Positions 25,649 to 35,006 are shown, counted from the stretch's first letter. The stretch is 48,248 bases of DNA from Streptococcus suis (GCF_002960625.1 NZ_POJH01000040.1:1-48248), one strand, 5' to 3'. Translations and numbers: made by a program. The notes: a model not told the origin generated them from the letters alone.

Positions 25649-25657
25649 TGGTATAAT
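25649..25657 (+). promoter_or_regulatory. Extended -10 promoter of the thrE-like genes
   Basis: TGG-TATAAT, about 29 nt before the ATG. Confidence 0.6.
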
Positions 25658-25685
25658 GGTTTTATAGTAGGAAACGGAGGCTACC

Positions 25686-26444
25686 ATGAACGATTCAAAA
25701 GAACTCAACTTAGCGATTGATGTGCTCATGTTAGCTGGTGCCATTCTCTTACAAAGTGGTGCTGAAATCCACCGAGTAGAAGATACCATGGTTCGGATTG
25801 CCCGTTCACAAGGAATAGAAAATGCGAATGTCTTAGCCATCCCAGCCGCCATCTTCTTTTCTATTGACCATACCAATATCTCTCGAATGAAACGGATTGT
25901 CAATCCAGTACACGATATGCAAAAAGTTTGTCTGGTCAATCAGGTTTCTCGTACCTTAACCGCAGGACAAATGAGCCTTGAAACTGCACAAAATGAATTG
26001 AAAACTATCCGAAACCTGCCCCTGCCCTATACACAACTCCAAACGATTTTAGCAGCCGCCCTAGCTGCCCCCTTTTTTACCATTATGTTTGGTGGGAGTT
26101 TGTTGGATGCGCTAGCGACAGTCTTTGCGACCTTGCTGGCTTTTCCCTTCTCCCTCTTGGTAGACCGTCTCATTCGAATTGAGTTTGTATCGAAATTTGC
26201 AGGAGCCTTGGCTTTTTCCCTATTCTCTTTACTGCTTGCAAAGTATTCTGACCTACCTATCAATCCCAATATGATAAATGCTGGTGCAGTTATGCCCTTT
26301 GTCCCCGGGATTGCCTTTACAAATGCTGTACGGGACTTGATGACCAACCATCTCAATACTGGAATGACAAAAATCTTCCAAACCTTGCTTGTTATCCTCT
26401 CCCTAGGAGCAGGGACAACCGTTGCACTCTTAATTGTGGGGTAA
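25686..26444 (+). CDS. Threonine/serine exporter family protein, large subunit
   Basis: 252 residues matching the ThrE N-terminal domain (DUF1212/ThrE). Features are LMLAGAILLQSGAEIHRVEDTM at the start, given here as LMLAGAILLQSG then AEIHRVEDTM, the soluble part with SIDHTNISRMKRI, then five TM helices with NAGAVMPFVPGIAFTNAVRDL. In streptococci ThrE is split into two genes, this one and the next. Exports small amino acids or their analogues; substrate unproven. Confidence 0.9.
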   Translation: MNDSKELNLAIDVLMLAGAILLQSGAEIHRVEDTMVRIARSQGIENANVLAIPAAIFFSIDHTNISRMKRIVNPVHDMQKVCLVNQVSRTLTAGQMSLETAQNELKTIRNLPLPYTQLQTILAAALAAPFFTIMFGGSLLDALATVFATLLAFPFSLLVDRLIRIEFVSKFAGALAFSLFSLLLAKYSDLPINPNMINAGAVMPFVPGIAFTNAVRDLMTNHLNTGMTKIFQTLLVILSLGAGTTVALLIVG

Positions 26445-26449
26445 AATCA

Positions 26450-26899
26450 ATGAATATACTTTATTTTATCTTGCAGGCTATTGCTTCTTACATCGCTATC
26501 GCTGCCTTTCTTATTGTTCTCAATGTTCAGAAACAGTTGCTTATTCCAGGCGGGATATTGGGCATGTGTGTCTGGTTGCTCTACCTACTCCTTCTTGGTC
26601 CGACCAATGTTATCATTGCAACACTTATAGCTGCTATCGTGGGATCCTGTATTAGTCAAATATTGAGCATTCTGTATAAAACACCATACGTTATTTTCTC
26701 TTTAGCCATTCTTGCCCCCCTAGTTCCTGGCTATCGAGCCTATTTGGCAACTACGCAATTTGTATCAGAAAACTATAAAGAAGCCTTGGTAAATACGACT
26801 ACCGTGCTTATGCTCGCACTGGTTATACCAATTGGTATGACCAGCGGAACTATCCTGATGCAAATTTATCGCTATCTTCAAACTAAAAAGTCTATCTGA
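26450..26899 (+). CDS. Threonine/serine exporter family protein, small subunit (DUF3815)
   Basis: 149 residues, four or five TM helices, with the family features GGILGMCVWLLYLLL, ILAPLVPGYRAYLATTQFV and MTSGTILMQIYRY. It completes the ten-TM exporter together with the preceding gene, 5 nt upstream. Confidence 0.9.
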   Translation: MNILYFILQAIASYIAIAAFLIVLNVQKQLLIPGGILGMCVWLLYLLLLGPTNVIIATLIAAIVGSCISQILSILYKTPYVIFSLAILAPLVPGYRAYLATTQFVSENYKEALVNTTTVLMLALVIPIGMTSGTILMQIYRYLQTKKSI

Positions 26900-26925
26900 G
26901 TTTCTTGAAAGCAGGTAGACTTTTT
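26885..26925 (+). terminator. Terminator of the thrE-like pair
   Basis: AAAAAGTCTA / TAGACTTTTT stem that includes the stop codon; the run TTTTTG follows. Confidence 0.75.
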
Positions 26926-26957
26926 GTTAGAATAAATGAATATGTTTAGGAGGAGCT

Positions 26958-28148
26958 ATGAACCAACAAATTCAGAATTTAAAACTTGCCGAGCGTGGTG
27001 CCATCATTTCCATCTCAGCCTATATTATCCTCTCTGGAATTAAGTTGGCTGCGGGCCACATTTTCCATTCAGATGCTCTGACTGCTGATGCCTTTAACAA
27101 TATTTCGGATATTATCGGCAATGTTGCTGTCCTTGTCGGACTGCGAATGGCTCAGAAACCAGCTGATACGGACCATAAATTTGGACATTGGAAAATGGAA
27201 GACCTGGCCAGCCTGATTACATCTTTCATTATGTTCGTGGTTGGGTTTCAAGTTCTCTATTCTACTTTCATCAAAATCATGAGCAACCAGCCTGTCGAGA
27301 TTGATATGACTGGTGCAATTGTAGGAATTTTCTCAGCCTTTGTTATGATAGGTGTTTATCTTTACAACAAATCACTTGCTAAGAAAGTTCATTCCAAAGC
27401 CTTGGAGGCAACTGCAAAGGATAACCTCTCCGACGCCGTGACTTCTATCGGAACATCTGTTGCCATTTTTGCAGCAGCCTTCAATTTCCCCATTGTCGAT
27501 AAAATTGCTGCCGTTATTATCACCTTCTTCATCTTGAAAACAGCCTACGATATATTCATGGAAAGTTTCTTTACACTTTCAGACGGCTTTGACGAGGAAC
27601 TCCTACATAAATATGAAGAAGATATTCTTAAACTGCCTAAGGTCGTGGCTGTAAAATCCCAGCGTGGCCGGACTTACGGGGCCAATATCTATCTGGACAT
27701 TGTGCTAGAAATGAATCCTGATCTGTCAGTCTATGAGAGCCATGAAATTACAGAACAGGTGGAGCAACTTCTCACCTTAAAACACGGTGTTTTTGATGTT
27801 GATATCCATGTCGAACCCTCCGAAATTCCACATGACGAAATATTTGAACATGTCTTTGACAAACTCTACCGCTTCGAATCAGAAATTCAAGCTCACGAAG
27901 TCGGTTATGAAGATTTAATTGATGATAACTATCTCTTGATTGATGCCAAAGGTCGTTACCTCAACAAGTCCGAGATGCTCCAAGCCCATCCAGTCCAATC
28001 CACCTACCTCTCCAACTACCAAATGACCTCTGTCAGTCAGAAATCCAAACTAGTCACCTTCGAAATCGGCGACTATGTCCACACATCTCTCTGGCGACGG
28101 CATGAAAATTGGACAGTTGTATTTCATCAAATATCCAAAAAAGCCTAG
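26958..28148 (+). CDS. mntE: Cation diffusion facilitator, manganese exporter MntE
   Basis: 396-residue CDF transporter that extrudes Mn2+ in streptococci. The transmembrane domain (about 10-205) has the metal-site helices SDALTADAFNNISDIIGN (with NxxSD) and DNLSDAVTSIGT, and the conserved DHKFGHWKMEDLASLI. The cytoplasmic domain (about 210-300) has RGRTYGANIYLDI and FDVDIHVEP. The roughly 100 extra C-terminal residues are also seen in pneumococcal MntE, which it closely resembles from memory. SD AGGAGGAG. Confidence 0.9.
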   Translation: MNQQIQNLKLAERGAIISISAYIILSGIKLAAGHIFHSDALTADAFNNISDIIGNVAVLVGLRMAQKPADTDHKFGHWKMEDLASLITSFIMFVVGFQVLYSTFIKIMSNQPVEIDMTGAIVGIFSAFVMIGVYLYNKSLAKKVHSKALEATAKDNLSDAVTSIGTSVAIFAAAFNFPIVDKIAAVIITFFILKTAYDIFMESFFTLSDGFDEELLHKYEEDILKLPKVVAVKSQRGRTYGANIYLDIVLEMNPDLSVYESHEITEQVEQLLTLKHGVFDVDIHVEPSEIPHDEIFEHVFDKLYRFESEIQAHEVGYEDLIDDNYLLIDAKGRYLNKSEMLQAHPVQSTYLSNYQMTSVSQKSKLVTFEIGDYVHTSLWRRHENWTVVFHQISKKA

Positions 28149-28167
28149 TCATTTCGACAAGGCTTTT
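28139..28167 (+). terminator. Terminator of mntE
   Basis: AAGCCT-GTC / GAC-AGGCTT stem followed by TTTCGTTTG. Confidence 0.7.
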
Positions 28168-28180
28168 CGTTTGGATACAC

Positions 28181-28203
28181 AAAAAGAGCACATGGCTCTT
28201 TTT
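28181..28203. terminator. Bidirectional terminator between mntE and the ABC operon
   Basis: AAAAAGAGC / GCTCTTTTT 9-bp stem with a 5-nt loop; T runs on both strands. It mainly serves the minus-strand ABC operon. Confidence 0.8.
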
Positions 28204-28211
28204 AAAAAATC

Positions 28212-29054
28212 TTAGTTCTTCACTGCGTCTGTGGCAATATCTTCACCGAACCATTTTTGGGAGATTTCTTGGAATTTACCTTCTTTATACAGTTCAGTAA
28301 AGGCTTTGTTGATATTCTCAACAAGTGTCGTATCTGACTTACGAGCACCGACTGCGAAGGCTTCATTTTCAAAACCTGCATCAATGATATTGTATTCTGC
28401 AATAATTCCCTCTTGTTGCAAGTAATAATTTGCATAAACACGGTCAATCAAAAGACCATCGATACGATCATTTTTCAAGTCAATCAAGGCTTCATTAAAT
28501 GTCGCATACTGACTTGCATCATTATTCTGAACGATGTCTTTCAAGATTGCTGGTTGAGATTCAAAGACTGAATAACCTGAAGAACCTGCTTGCGCACCCA
28601 AAATTTTGTCCTTCATATCAGAAACTTGACTGATATTTGAAGATTTTTTCGTCACAAGTACTTGTTGGTTATCCATATACGAATCCGTAAAGAGAACCTT
28701 CTCCTTGCGCTCATCAGTTACAGAATAGCCATTCCAAATCAAATCAATATTGCCATTGTTTAATTCAGTTTCTTTCAAATCCCAGTCAATAGGTTGCCAT
28801 TCAATCGCAATACCATATTTGTCAAAAACTGCTGTTGCCAAATCAATATCAAAACCAGTATATGTACCATCAGCCTCTTCAAAGCCCATTGGGACAAAGG
28901 TCTTATCAAAACCAATGGTAATAGACTTCTCAGATTCATAAGTTGACCAATTGTCAGACTTAGTTGTTGACTGGCTTGAGCCACAAGCAGCAAGGGCAAA
29001 AGTCGTTACAAGAGCCGCAGCTCCAAGCATCATTTTCTTCATATTCATCATCAT
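28212..29054 (-). CDS. Amino-acid ABC transporter substrate-binding lipoprotein
   Basis: 280 residues with a type II signal peptide (lipobox LAAC, Cys24), then a family-3 solute-binding fold: GFDKTFVPMGFEEADGTYTGFDIDLATAV (key parts FVPMGF and GFDIDLA), WNGYSVTDERKEKVLFT and GAQAGSSGY. This is typical of polar or sulfur amino-acid receptors. The ligand cannot be deduced. The start has three ATGs in a row; the first is best spaced to the SD (AAGGA). Last gene of the operon. Confidence 0.92.
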   Translation of the reverse strand: MMMNMKKMMLGAAALVTTFALAACGSSQSTTKSDNWSTYESEKSITIGFDKTFVPMGFEEADGTYTGFDIDLATAVFDKYGIAIEWQPIDWDLKETELNNGNIDLIWNGYSVTDERKEKVLFTDSYMDNQQVLVTKKSSNISQVSDMKDKILGAQAGSSGYSVFESQPAILKDIVQNNDASQYATFNEALIDLKNDRIDGLLIDRVYANYYLQQEGIIAEYNIIDAGFENEAFAVGARKSDTTLVENINKAFTELYKEGKFQEISQKWFGEDIATDAVKN

Positions 29055-29068
29055 ATTTGTTCCTTTTC

Positions 29069-29701
29069 TTAGTGTTTCGGTTCAATTTTGATGATTTCAT
29101 CTGCGATATTTTCAGCAAACTGCATATCGTGGGTGACCACAATTTGCGTGATTCCAGTAGCCCTATTTTCAAGAATGAGTTTTTCTACTTCTTTTCTCAA
29201 TTCAGGATCTAGGGCAGAGGTTGGTTCGTCATAGCCGATAATCTCAGGATCAATCATCATAGCACGCGCCAAAGCCACACGTTGCTTTTGTCCACCCGAT
29301 AGTGAAAACGGATAGGCAGTAGCGTGGCTAGCTAGGCCAAGAGCATCCAAGAGTTTAAGGGCCTTGTCTTCCGCCTCTGAACGCGACATATTCAGCGTTT
29401 TCATAGGAGAGAGAACCAAGTTTTCCAAAACGGATAGGTGTGGGAAAAGCTGGAAGTCTTGGAAGACAAAGCCCAGCAGATGTCGTTTTCCCAACTCCTC
29501 AAGTGGCAGTTCCTGACCATTGTAAATCAGGGTACCTGAATCAATGGTTTCCAAACCAGCCAACATCCGTAAAAGAGTTGTCTTTCCACCGCCTGATTGA
29601 CCAACGATGGCAATGATTTTCCCCTCTGGAATGACCAAATCATAGTCGGAGAAAATCTGTTTATTATCAAATCGTTTGGATAGATTGCGTAGTTCTAACA
29701 T
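29069..29701 (-). CDS. Amino-acid ABC transporter ATP-binding protein
   Basis: 210 residues with Walker A VGQSGGGKTT, signature LSGGQKQR, Walker [14 protein letters not shown] and H-loop VTHDMQFA, all intact. It is shorter than the usual 240 residues of GlnQ-type ATPases, ending soon after the H-loop. SD AGGAGG, 8 nt after the permease gene. Confidence 0.93.
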   Translation of the reverse strand: MLELRNLSKRFDNKQIFSDYDLVIPEGKIIAIVGQSGGGKTTLLRMLAGLETIDSGTLIYNGQELPLEELGKRHLLGFVFQDFQLFPHLSVLENLVLSPMKTLNMSRSEAEDKALKLLDALGLASHATAYPFSLSGGQKQRVALARAMMIDPEIIGYDEPTSALDPELRKEVEKLILENRATGITQIVVTHDMQFAENIADEIIKIEPKH

Positions 29702-29709
29702 AACTCCTC

Positions 29710-30351
29710 CTATCTATAATAGTCAAATTTCTTTTCTACCTGCTTAGAAACAAGGGTTACAGCACCAATCATCAAGAGATAAATAGCTCCAGCGATAAAC
29801 ATAGGGGCCAAGCTAGCATCACGGTTAGCTGCTGTACGGCTGGCAAGCAAGAGGTCACTAACACCCAAGGCATAGACCAAGGATGTATCCTTGACCAAGG
29901 TCATGACTTCATTGAAAACACTTGGTAGAACAATTTTCACGACCTGGGGCAAGACAATATAACGAATGGTCTGAACAGGTGTAAATTTCAAGACCTTAGC
30001 GGCTTCATACTGACCTTTTGGAATAGCTTCAATACCACCACGGAAAATTTCAGAGAAATAGGCCGCATAGTTGAGGGTAAAGGCCAGAATAACAGCAGGC
30101 ATACGGTCAAAGGTAATGCCAACACTTGGCAGGACATAATAAACAAAAATTAGTTGCAAGAGCAAGGGAGTCCCACGCATGATTAAAACATAAAAATGCA
30201 AGAGCCATTGCAAAGGTTTGAACTTCATCTGCATTAAGAAGGCGAGAATTGCACCCAAAGGCAAGGATAATAGCAATACTAGAAAAAATACTTGCAGGGA
30301 AACCATCGCGCCATTTAATAAACTAGGCAGAACTTCCAAAACATAATCCAT
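29710..30351 (-). CDS. Amino-acid ABC transporter permease
   Basis: 213 residues, five TM helices of the HisM/GlnP family, with RGTPLLLQLIFVYY and the EAA loop EAIPKGQYEAAKVLKFTPVQ. First gene of the three-gene operon; SD AGGAGA. Confidence 0.93.
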   Translation of the reverse strand: MDYVLEVLPSLLNGAMVSLQVFFLVLLLSLPLGAILAFLMQMKFKPLQWLLHFYVLIMRGTPLLLQLIFVYYVLPSVGITFDRMPAVILAFTLNYAAYFSEIFRGGIEAIPKGQYEAAKVLKFTPVQTIRYIVLPQVVKIVLPSVFNEVMTLVKDTSLVYALGVSDLLLASRTAANRDASLAPMFIAGAIYLLMIGAVTLVSKQVEKKFDYYR

Positions 30352-30381
30352 AGTCTTCTCCTAAAAGAATGATTAGGTTCT

Positions 30382-30410
30382 AGTATAGCAGAAAATTTCA
30401 TGTATTTCAA
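30382..30410 (-). promoter_or_regulatory. Promoter of the amino-acid ABC operon
   Basis: -35 TTGAAA (30405-30410), 17 nt, TGC-TATACT (-10 at 30382-30387) on the minus strand, near consensus. Confidence 0.8.
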
Positions 30411-30461
30411 AGAATTTTTCATATTTTTAAATATTTTTTCATTTTTTCTGCATAATCTTGC

Positions 30462-30487
30462 AAAAAAAGGTCGATAAACGACCTTTT
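30462..30487 (-). terminator. Terminator of glmS
   Basis: AAAAGGTCG / CGACCTTTT 9-bp stem, loop TTTAT, then TTT, on the minus strand. Confidence 0.85.
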
Positions 30488-30490
30488 ACA

Positions 30491-32302
30491 TTATTCAACT
30501 GTTACGGATTTTGCCAAGTTACGAGGCTTATCGACATCCAAACCACGTTGCAATGTTGCATAGTAAGCAATCAATTGTGTCGGAACAACCATTGCAATGG
30601 CTGACAAGAATGGATGAACTGTTGTCACAGTAATGTCATCATCTTCCTTAGCTACTGCCTCATCGACAATCGTCAAGACATTTGCACCACGCGCCACTAC
30701 TTCCTGGATATTCCCTCTAGTATGACTAGCTAAGTGTGGATGATTTGAAATCAAGGCCAAGACAGGCACACCGTCTTCAATCAATGAAATGGTACCGTGT
30801 TTCAATTCACCTGCCGCAAAGCCTTCACATTGGATGTATGAAATTTCTTTCAATTTCAAACTTGCTTCCATAGATACATAGTAATCACTACCACGACCGA
30901 TATAGAAAGCATTGCGTGTGGTTGCTAAAAGTTTTTCAACTTTTTCAGCAATCACATCTTTTTCAGACAAGCTTGCTTCAATAGATTGGGCAACGATGGA
31001 CAATTCATGGACCAAGTCAAATTCTTTCGCGTAGGCATTACCATTTGCATCACCGACAGCCTTAGCCAAGATTGCCAAAGTCGCAATCTGTGCAGTGTAG
31101 GCTTTTGTAGAAGCTACCGCAATTTCTGGACCTGCATGGAGCAACATAGTGTAAGTTGCCTCACGTGACAAGGTTGAACCAGGAACGTTGGTTACAGTCA
31201 AACTTGGGATGCCCATTTCATTTGCTTTAACCAATACCTGACGGCTATCAGCAGTTTCACCTGACTGGCTAATCATGACAAAGAGTGGCTTTTTGCTCAA
31301 AAGCGGCATATTGTAACCCCACTCAGATGAAATTCCCAACTCTACTGGTGTATCTGTCAATTTTTCCAAGAAGTCTTTTGCGGCAAATCCTGCGTGATAG
31401 GAAGTTCCAGCAGCTAGGATATAGATACGGTCAGCATCTTGTACTGCCTTGATAATATCCGCATCAACTGTTACCTGACCAGCTTCATTTGTATAGGCGC
31501 TAATCAATTTACGCATAACAGTTGGTTGCTCATCAATCTCCTTGAGCATGTAGTATGGATACGTTCCCTTACCAATATCTGACAAATCAAGTTCAGCAGT
31601 ATAGCTGCCACGCTCAATCGCATTGCCATTATAGTCCATAACTTCTACGCTATCTTTCTTCACGATAACCAATTCTTTGTCATGGATTTCCATATATTCA
31701 CTTGTTTCACGAATCATCGCCATGGCATCTGAGCAGACCATGTTATAGCCATCACCCAATCCAATCAAAAGTGGCGATTTATTTTTGGCAACGTAGATTG
31801 TATCTGCATCCGTAGCATCAATCAAGGCAAAGGCGTATGAACCTTGGATGATATGAAGAGCCTTTTTGAAAGCTTCCAAAGTAGACAAGCCTTCCTCAGC
31901 AAATTGACCAATCAAGTGTACAGCAATTTCTGTGTCCGTCTGACCTTTCAAGTCATGACCTGCAAGATACTCTTCCTTGATTTCTGCGTAGTTTTCAATC
32001 ACACCGTTGTGAACTAGGATATGTCCAGCAGTTTGAGAAGTATGAGGGTGAGCGTTGTTCTCAGTTGGTTTACCGTGAGTCGCCCAACGAGTATGACCGA
32101 TCCCTGTTGTCCCTTCGGTCTTATCACCAACTTTTGCTGATAATTCAGCAATGCGACCTACTGCTTTTACCAAGTGAGCCTGCTCCCCACCTGTTACGAA
32201 AATACCTGCTGAATCATAACCGCGGTATTCTAATTTTTCAAGTCCTTGAATTAAAATATCAGTTGCGTTTGTATTTCCAACAACACCAACGATTCCACAC
32301 AT
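30491..32302 (-). CDS. glmS: Glutamine-fructose-6-phosphate aminotransferase GlmS
   Basis: Makes glucosamine-6-phosphate from fructose-6-phosphate and glutamine, the first step to UDP-GlcNAc and cell wall. N-terminal glutaminase domain begins MCGIVGVVG with nucleophile Cys2 and contains [11 protein letters not shown]; two SIS isomerase domains follow, with [20 protein letters not shown] and GRGSDY; the C-terminus ends [12 protein letters not shown] with the [11 protein letters not shown] signature. 603 residues, full length. Regulated by two NagR-type operators in its promoter; no glmS ribozyme is seen. Confidence 0.97.
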   Translation of the reverse strand: MCGIVGVVGNTNATDILIQGLEKLEYRGYDSAGIFVTGGEQAHLVKAVGRIAELSAKVGDKTEGTTGIGHTRWATHGKPTENNAHPHTSQTAGHILVHNGVIENYAEIKEEYLAGHDLKGQTDTEIAVHLIGQFAEEGLSTLEAFKKALHIIQGSYAFALIDATDADTIYVAKNKSPLLIGLGDGYNMVCSDAMAMIRETSEYMEIHDKELVIVKKDSVEVMDYNGNAIERGSYTAELDLSDIGKGTYPYYMLKEIDEQPTVMRKLISAYTNEAGQVTVDADIIKAVQDADRIYILAAGTSYHAGFAAKDFLEKLTDTPVELGISSEWGYNMPLLSKKPLFVMISQSGETADSRQVLVKANEMGIPSLTVTNVPGSTLSREATYTMLLHAGPEIAVASTKAYTAQIATLAILAKAVGDANGNAYAKEFDLVHELSIVAQSIEASLSEKDVIAEKVEKLLATTRNAFYIGRGSDYYVSMEASLKLKEISYIQCEGFAAGELKHGTISLIEDGVPVLALISNHPHLASHTRGNIQEVVARGANVLTIVDEAVAKEDDDITVTTVHPFLSAIAMVVPTQLIAYYATLQRGLDVDKPRNLAKSVTVE

Positions 32303-32352
32303 ATCATTTCACCTACGATGTTTCTTAACATCGGCTTTCATTTTTTCATAAA

Positions 32353-32446
32353 TTGGTCTAGTCAACTAATTCCAAAAAAAGACTAGTAAAGTCAGTATAT
32401 AAAAAGATTTTACACTTGTCAAGAAATAAATTGGTCTAGTCAGATT
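32353..32446 (-). promoter_or_regulatory. glmS promoter with two NagR-type operators
   Basis: -35 TTGACA (32417-32422), 17 nt, -10 TATACT (32394-32399). The 17-mer TGACTAGACCAATTTAT occurs twice in the same orientation: once just upstream of the -35 (about 32427-32443) and once downstream of the -10 (about 32347-32363). It resembles the TGGTCTAGACCA site of the GntR/HutC-type regulator NagR, known to control glmS and nag genes in streptococci by amino-sugar availability. The nagR gene is not in this window. Confidence 0.7.
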
Positions 32447-32492
32447 TTGGAAAAGTATACAGAAAATAACTGAAAAATTACCAGAAGAACTG

Positions 32493-32512
32493 AAAAAGAC
32501 CAGTCCTACTGG
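32493..32512 (-). terminator. Possible terminator of the signal-peptidase-like gene
   Basis: CCAGT / ACTGG stem with a 3-nt loop, then TCTTTTTC on the minus strand. The stem is short and overlaps the stop codon. Confidence 0.4.
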
Positions 32513-33048
32513 ACCAGTCCTGTCTTAATAAATCCAAATTCTGATAGGGGACTTAGGCGAAAAGTCAATCGCCCAATAATATCCTTCTCTGCAATTAAAC
32601 CAAAACTACGACTATCCTCTCGATTGGTCCGAACATCGTTCAGAACCAGGTAGTGCTTTGGGGGGATAGTAGCATGTTGCCCTGCTGTTAAGGTTGCCAA
32701 AGTGAAATCGTCTGTATAACTCTCCTGAGAATGTGGGGTTTGTAAATAATTCTCCGCAACAATCACATCATTTCTATAAAGAACATCATCCATATAAGTA
32801 ACGGTTTCGTTTTCTAAGGCAATAATTCGGCTGACATATTCTGTTCCTTCATGCTGATAGAGAACAAAATCTCCATGAGTTAAGTCAGCATTGCGAACAG
32901 TAACAATAAAGTCGCCTTCTTTTACATACTCATTTGCCATCTGAGAAGTGATTGTAACAGGTTCAAAGAACCACACTCTTAAACCAATCAATCCTACTAT
33001 CAACAGAATAAGCAGACTAAGTTGCTTTACTAAATCTCTCTTTACCAT
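32506..33048 (-). CDS. Signal peptidase I-like protein lacking the catalytic dyad
   Basis: 180 residues from the ATG at 33048 (SD GGAGAG); another ATG at 33063 is possible. One N-terminal TM segment (about 8-28) precedes an S26-type beta domain. The position of the catalytic serine (normally SM in xSMxPT) reads TSQMANEYVKEGD, so the residue before Met37 is Gln36, and Ser35 is displaced by one. The catalytic Lys (normally VKRVIG) reads YVSRIIA, so it is Ser73. The conserved DSR box is kept (LNDVRTNREDSRSFG). It is probably a pseudoenzyme, like the SipA/SipF pilus chaperone-peptidases, but no pilus genes are near. I recall similar proteins in other streptococci. Confidence 0.8.
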   Translation of the reverse strand: MVKRDLVKQLSLLILLIVGLIGLRVWFFEPVTITSQMANEYVKEGDFIVTVRNADLTHGDFVLYQHEGTEYVSRIIALENETVTYMDDVLYRNDVIVAENYLQTPHSQESYTDDFTLATLTAGQHATIPPKHYLVLNDVRTNREDSRSFGLIAEKDIIGRLTFRLSPLSEFGFIKTGLVQ

Positions 33049-33068
33049 ATTCTCTCCAATCATTACCC

Positions 33069-33077
33069 ATTATATCA
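33069..33077 (-). promoter_or_regulatory. Extended -10 upstream of the signal-peptidase-like gene
   Basis: TGA-TATAAT on the minus strand. Transcription would start near the first ATG at 33063, so either a leaderless start there or the SD-led ATG at 33048 could be used. Confidence 0.55.
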
Positions 33078-33088
33078 TATTTTCTGGA

Positions 33089-33709
33089 CTAATCATTCAT
33101 AAGATGACGGTAAATTTCCTCAGCGATGACTTGATTTCCAAGTGGTGTCAGATGCAGACCATCACTATAGTATTCCAAGTGCCCCTTTGTCAAAGGATAA
33201 AGATTGATGACTGGCACATCCAATTCCTGACCAATTTCTGCAATAATGTCTTGTAATTCATCCTCAATAATCTGATTATTAAGCCCAAAGCGGCTGGTTG
33301 GCACGAAAGGTGGAATGACCAGATAGACATCAGGCTGGCTGGGTAAATTCAGGTAGCGCTCTGCCATTCCCCTATATTCGCCAATAAAACGTTCCCTATT
33401 CCAGTATGGACCACGACTATCATTGCTACCAATCATGATAATGACAATATCTGCCTCACTTTCCAGAGACAACTGGGCATTTTTCTCTTTAAAATAAGGA
33501 AAATCCGCAGTGGACTGTAGGGAACGGCCGCTCAAGCCAAAATTGGACACCTGATAATGATGCCCCAGTTTCTCTGCTAGAATGCAGGGATAGGCATCTT
33601 TTTCACGATTTTCAAGCCCATAGCCGTAGGTCAGGCTATCACCAACTGTCGCAACTTTAATGGCCCCACTTCCAACTGTCAGGACCTCAGGATACATAAT
33701 ATCTGACAC
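33089..33709 (-). CDS. SGNH/GDSL-type esterase family protein
   Basis: 206 residues. Blocks of the SGNH fold are visible: block I VATVGDSLTYGYG (Ser in GDS), block II SNFGLSG, block III IGSNDSRG (Asn) and block V DGLHLTPLGN (Asp-x-x-His). Starts with GTG at 33709, 6 nt after a GGAGAGGAG SD. No signal peptide, so an intracellular lipase/esterase or deacetylase; substrate unknown. Confidence 0.88.
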   Translation of the reverse strand: MSDIMYPEVLTVGSGAIKVATVGDSLTYGYGLENREKDAYPCILAEKLGHHYQVSNFGLSGRSLQSTADFPYFKEKNAQLSLESEADIVIIMIGSNDSRGPYWNRERFIGEYRGMAERYLNLPSQPDVYLVIPPFVPTSRFGLNNQIIEDELQDIIAEIGQELDVPVINLYPLTKGHLEYYSDGLHLTPLGNQVIAEEIYRHLMND

Positions 33710-33783
33710 GTCATCTCCTCTCCTCTGATTATATTTTTTTCTATTGTACCATCTTGAAAAAAATAAATAAACCCCTGAATTTG

Positions 33784-33792
33784 TGATATAAT
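33784..33792 (+). promoter_or_regulatory. Extended -10 giving a probable leaderless mRNA
   Basis: TGA-TATAAT followed by GAACAT (6 nt) and the ATG at 33799. No SD is present. Confidence 0.65.
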
Positions 33793-33798
33793 GAACAT

Positions 33799-34905
33799 AT
33801 GAAAAAACAAGTAATCATTATAGGCGGAGGGATTGTCGGCTCAACTGCTGCTTTCTACCTCTCACAAGATCCATCCATTGACCTAACACTTATCGACCAT
33901 GGGGTTGGTACTGCCACCCGAGCTGCTGCCGGGATTATTTGTCCCTGGATGGCCCAGAAGAAAAACAAGGACTGGTACAAGCTGACATCAGAGGGGGCCG
34001 TCTTCTATCGCAAACTGGTCGCGGATTTAGAGGCTACTGGAGCTACTGACATCCCCTTTAAACAGACTGGGACTATCGGCTTAAAGAGCAAGCCTGAATT
34101 GCTGGATAAAATTCAAAAGATTGCAGAAGACCGCCGTGTAGACACTCCAACCATTGGACAGATTACAACCTTGCAAGGTCCAGAGGTCACCGACTACCTC
34201 CCACCACTCAAACCTGATTTTTACGGCATTCACTTAGAAGGAGGCGGCCGTATCGATGGTGGGCGATTGATTGACATCCTGCAAGAAGAGTTTTTGAAAA
34301 ATGGCGGAGTGCGATTGCAGGGGCAGGCAAAACTGCTAGATGCTCACACTGTCGAGCTAGATGGTCAAGAGCTGGCAGCCGACCACATTATCCTAGCTAC
34401 AGGTGCTTGGTTGCCCCATATCCTTGAACCGCTGGGCTATCAGGTGGATGTCCGACCACAAAAGGGACAACTCTTGGAATTAGACACCCAATACGACACC
34501 AGCAACTGGCCAGTCTGCATGCCTTATGGGCAAATTGATATACTACCATTTGAAAATGGTAAAATCATCGTGGGAGCTACCCACGAAGACAATATGGGCT
34601 ACGACCTGACTCTTGACCCAGAGAAAATCCAAAGCATGCAGGATAAGGCGGCTGACTTTATGCCAGATTTGGCCAACTATCCAGTCGCTAGAACACGGAT
34701 TGGAACTCGTGCCTATACGTCAAACTATGCCCCATTTTATGGCACTATTGATGATATGAAGAACGTCTGGGTTGCCAGTGGTTTAGGTTCATCTGGTTTG
34801 ACAAACGGTCCATTCATAGGCTGGCAAATTGCCCAAGAAATCTTAGAAAAAGATACCAACTTCGACCGTACAGCCTATTCACCTAATAACTACATTCAAA
34901 AATGA
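33799..34905 (+). CDS. FAD-dependent oxidoreductase (DadA/glycine oxidase-like)
   Basis: 368 residues. The N-terminal Rossmann fold KKQVIIIGGGIVGSTAAFYL has the GxGxxG dinucleotide motif; FAD-contact motifs AAAGIICPWMA, the strand IILATGAWLPHIL and the C-terminal GLGSSGLTNGPFIGWQIA follow. The domain is DAO-type, which oxidises amines such as D-amino acids or glycine; the substrate is not known. The gene appears to be leaderless and lies divergent to the SGNH gene. Confidence 0.88.
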   Translation: MKKQVIIIGGGIVGSTAAFYLSQDPSIDLTLIDHGVGTATRAAAGIICPWMAQKKNKDWYKLTSEGAVFYRKLVADLEATGATDIPFKQTGTIGLKSKPELLDKIQKIAEDRRVDTPTIGQITTLQGPEVTDYLPPLKPDFYGIHLEGGGRIDGGRLIDILQEEFLKNGGVRLQGQAKLLDAHTVELDGQELAADHIILATGAWLPHILEPLGYQVDVRPQKGQLLELDTQYDTSNWPVCMPYGQIDILPFENGKIIVGATHEDNMGYDLTLDPEKIQSMQDKAADFMPDLANYPVARTRIGTRAYTSNYAPFYGTIDDMKNVWVASGLGSSGLTNGPFIGWQIAQEILEKDTNFDRTAYSPNNYIQK

Positions 34906-34915
34906 TAAGACAGCT

Positions 34916-34944
34916 AAAAGGCCACTCCAAACGAGTAGCCTTTT
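34916..34944 (+). terminator. Terminator between the oxidoreductase and uvrB
   Basis: AAAAGGC-ACTC / GAGT-GCCTTTT stem, then CTATTTT; also usable by uvrB from the other strand. Confidence 0.75.
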
Positions 34945-35006
34945 CTATTTTATCAGTTACCAAATACCGAGCCCTATCCAGTCGCTGTTCTCCGTACAAA
35001 ATACCT

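Noticed and set aside
32303..32505. A glmS ribozyme in the glmS leader
   Set aside because: The leader after the likely start site is under 100 nt and has operators instead; the ribozyme is not known from streptococci.
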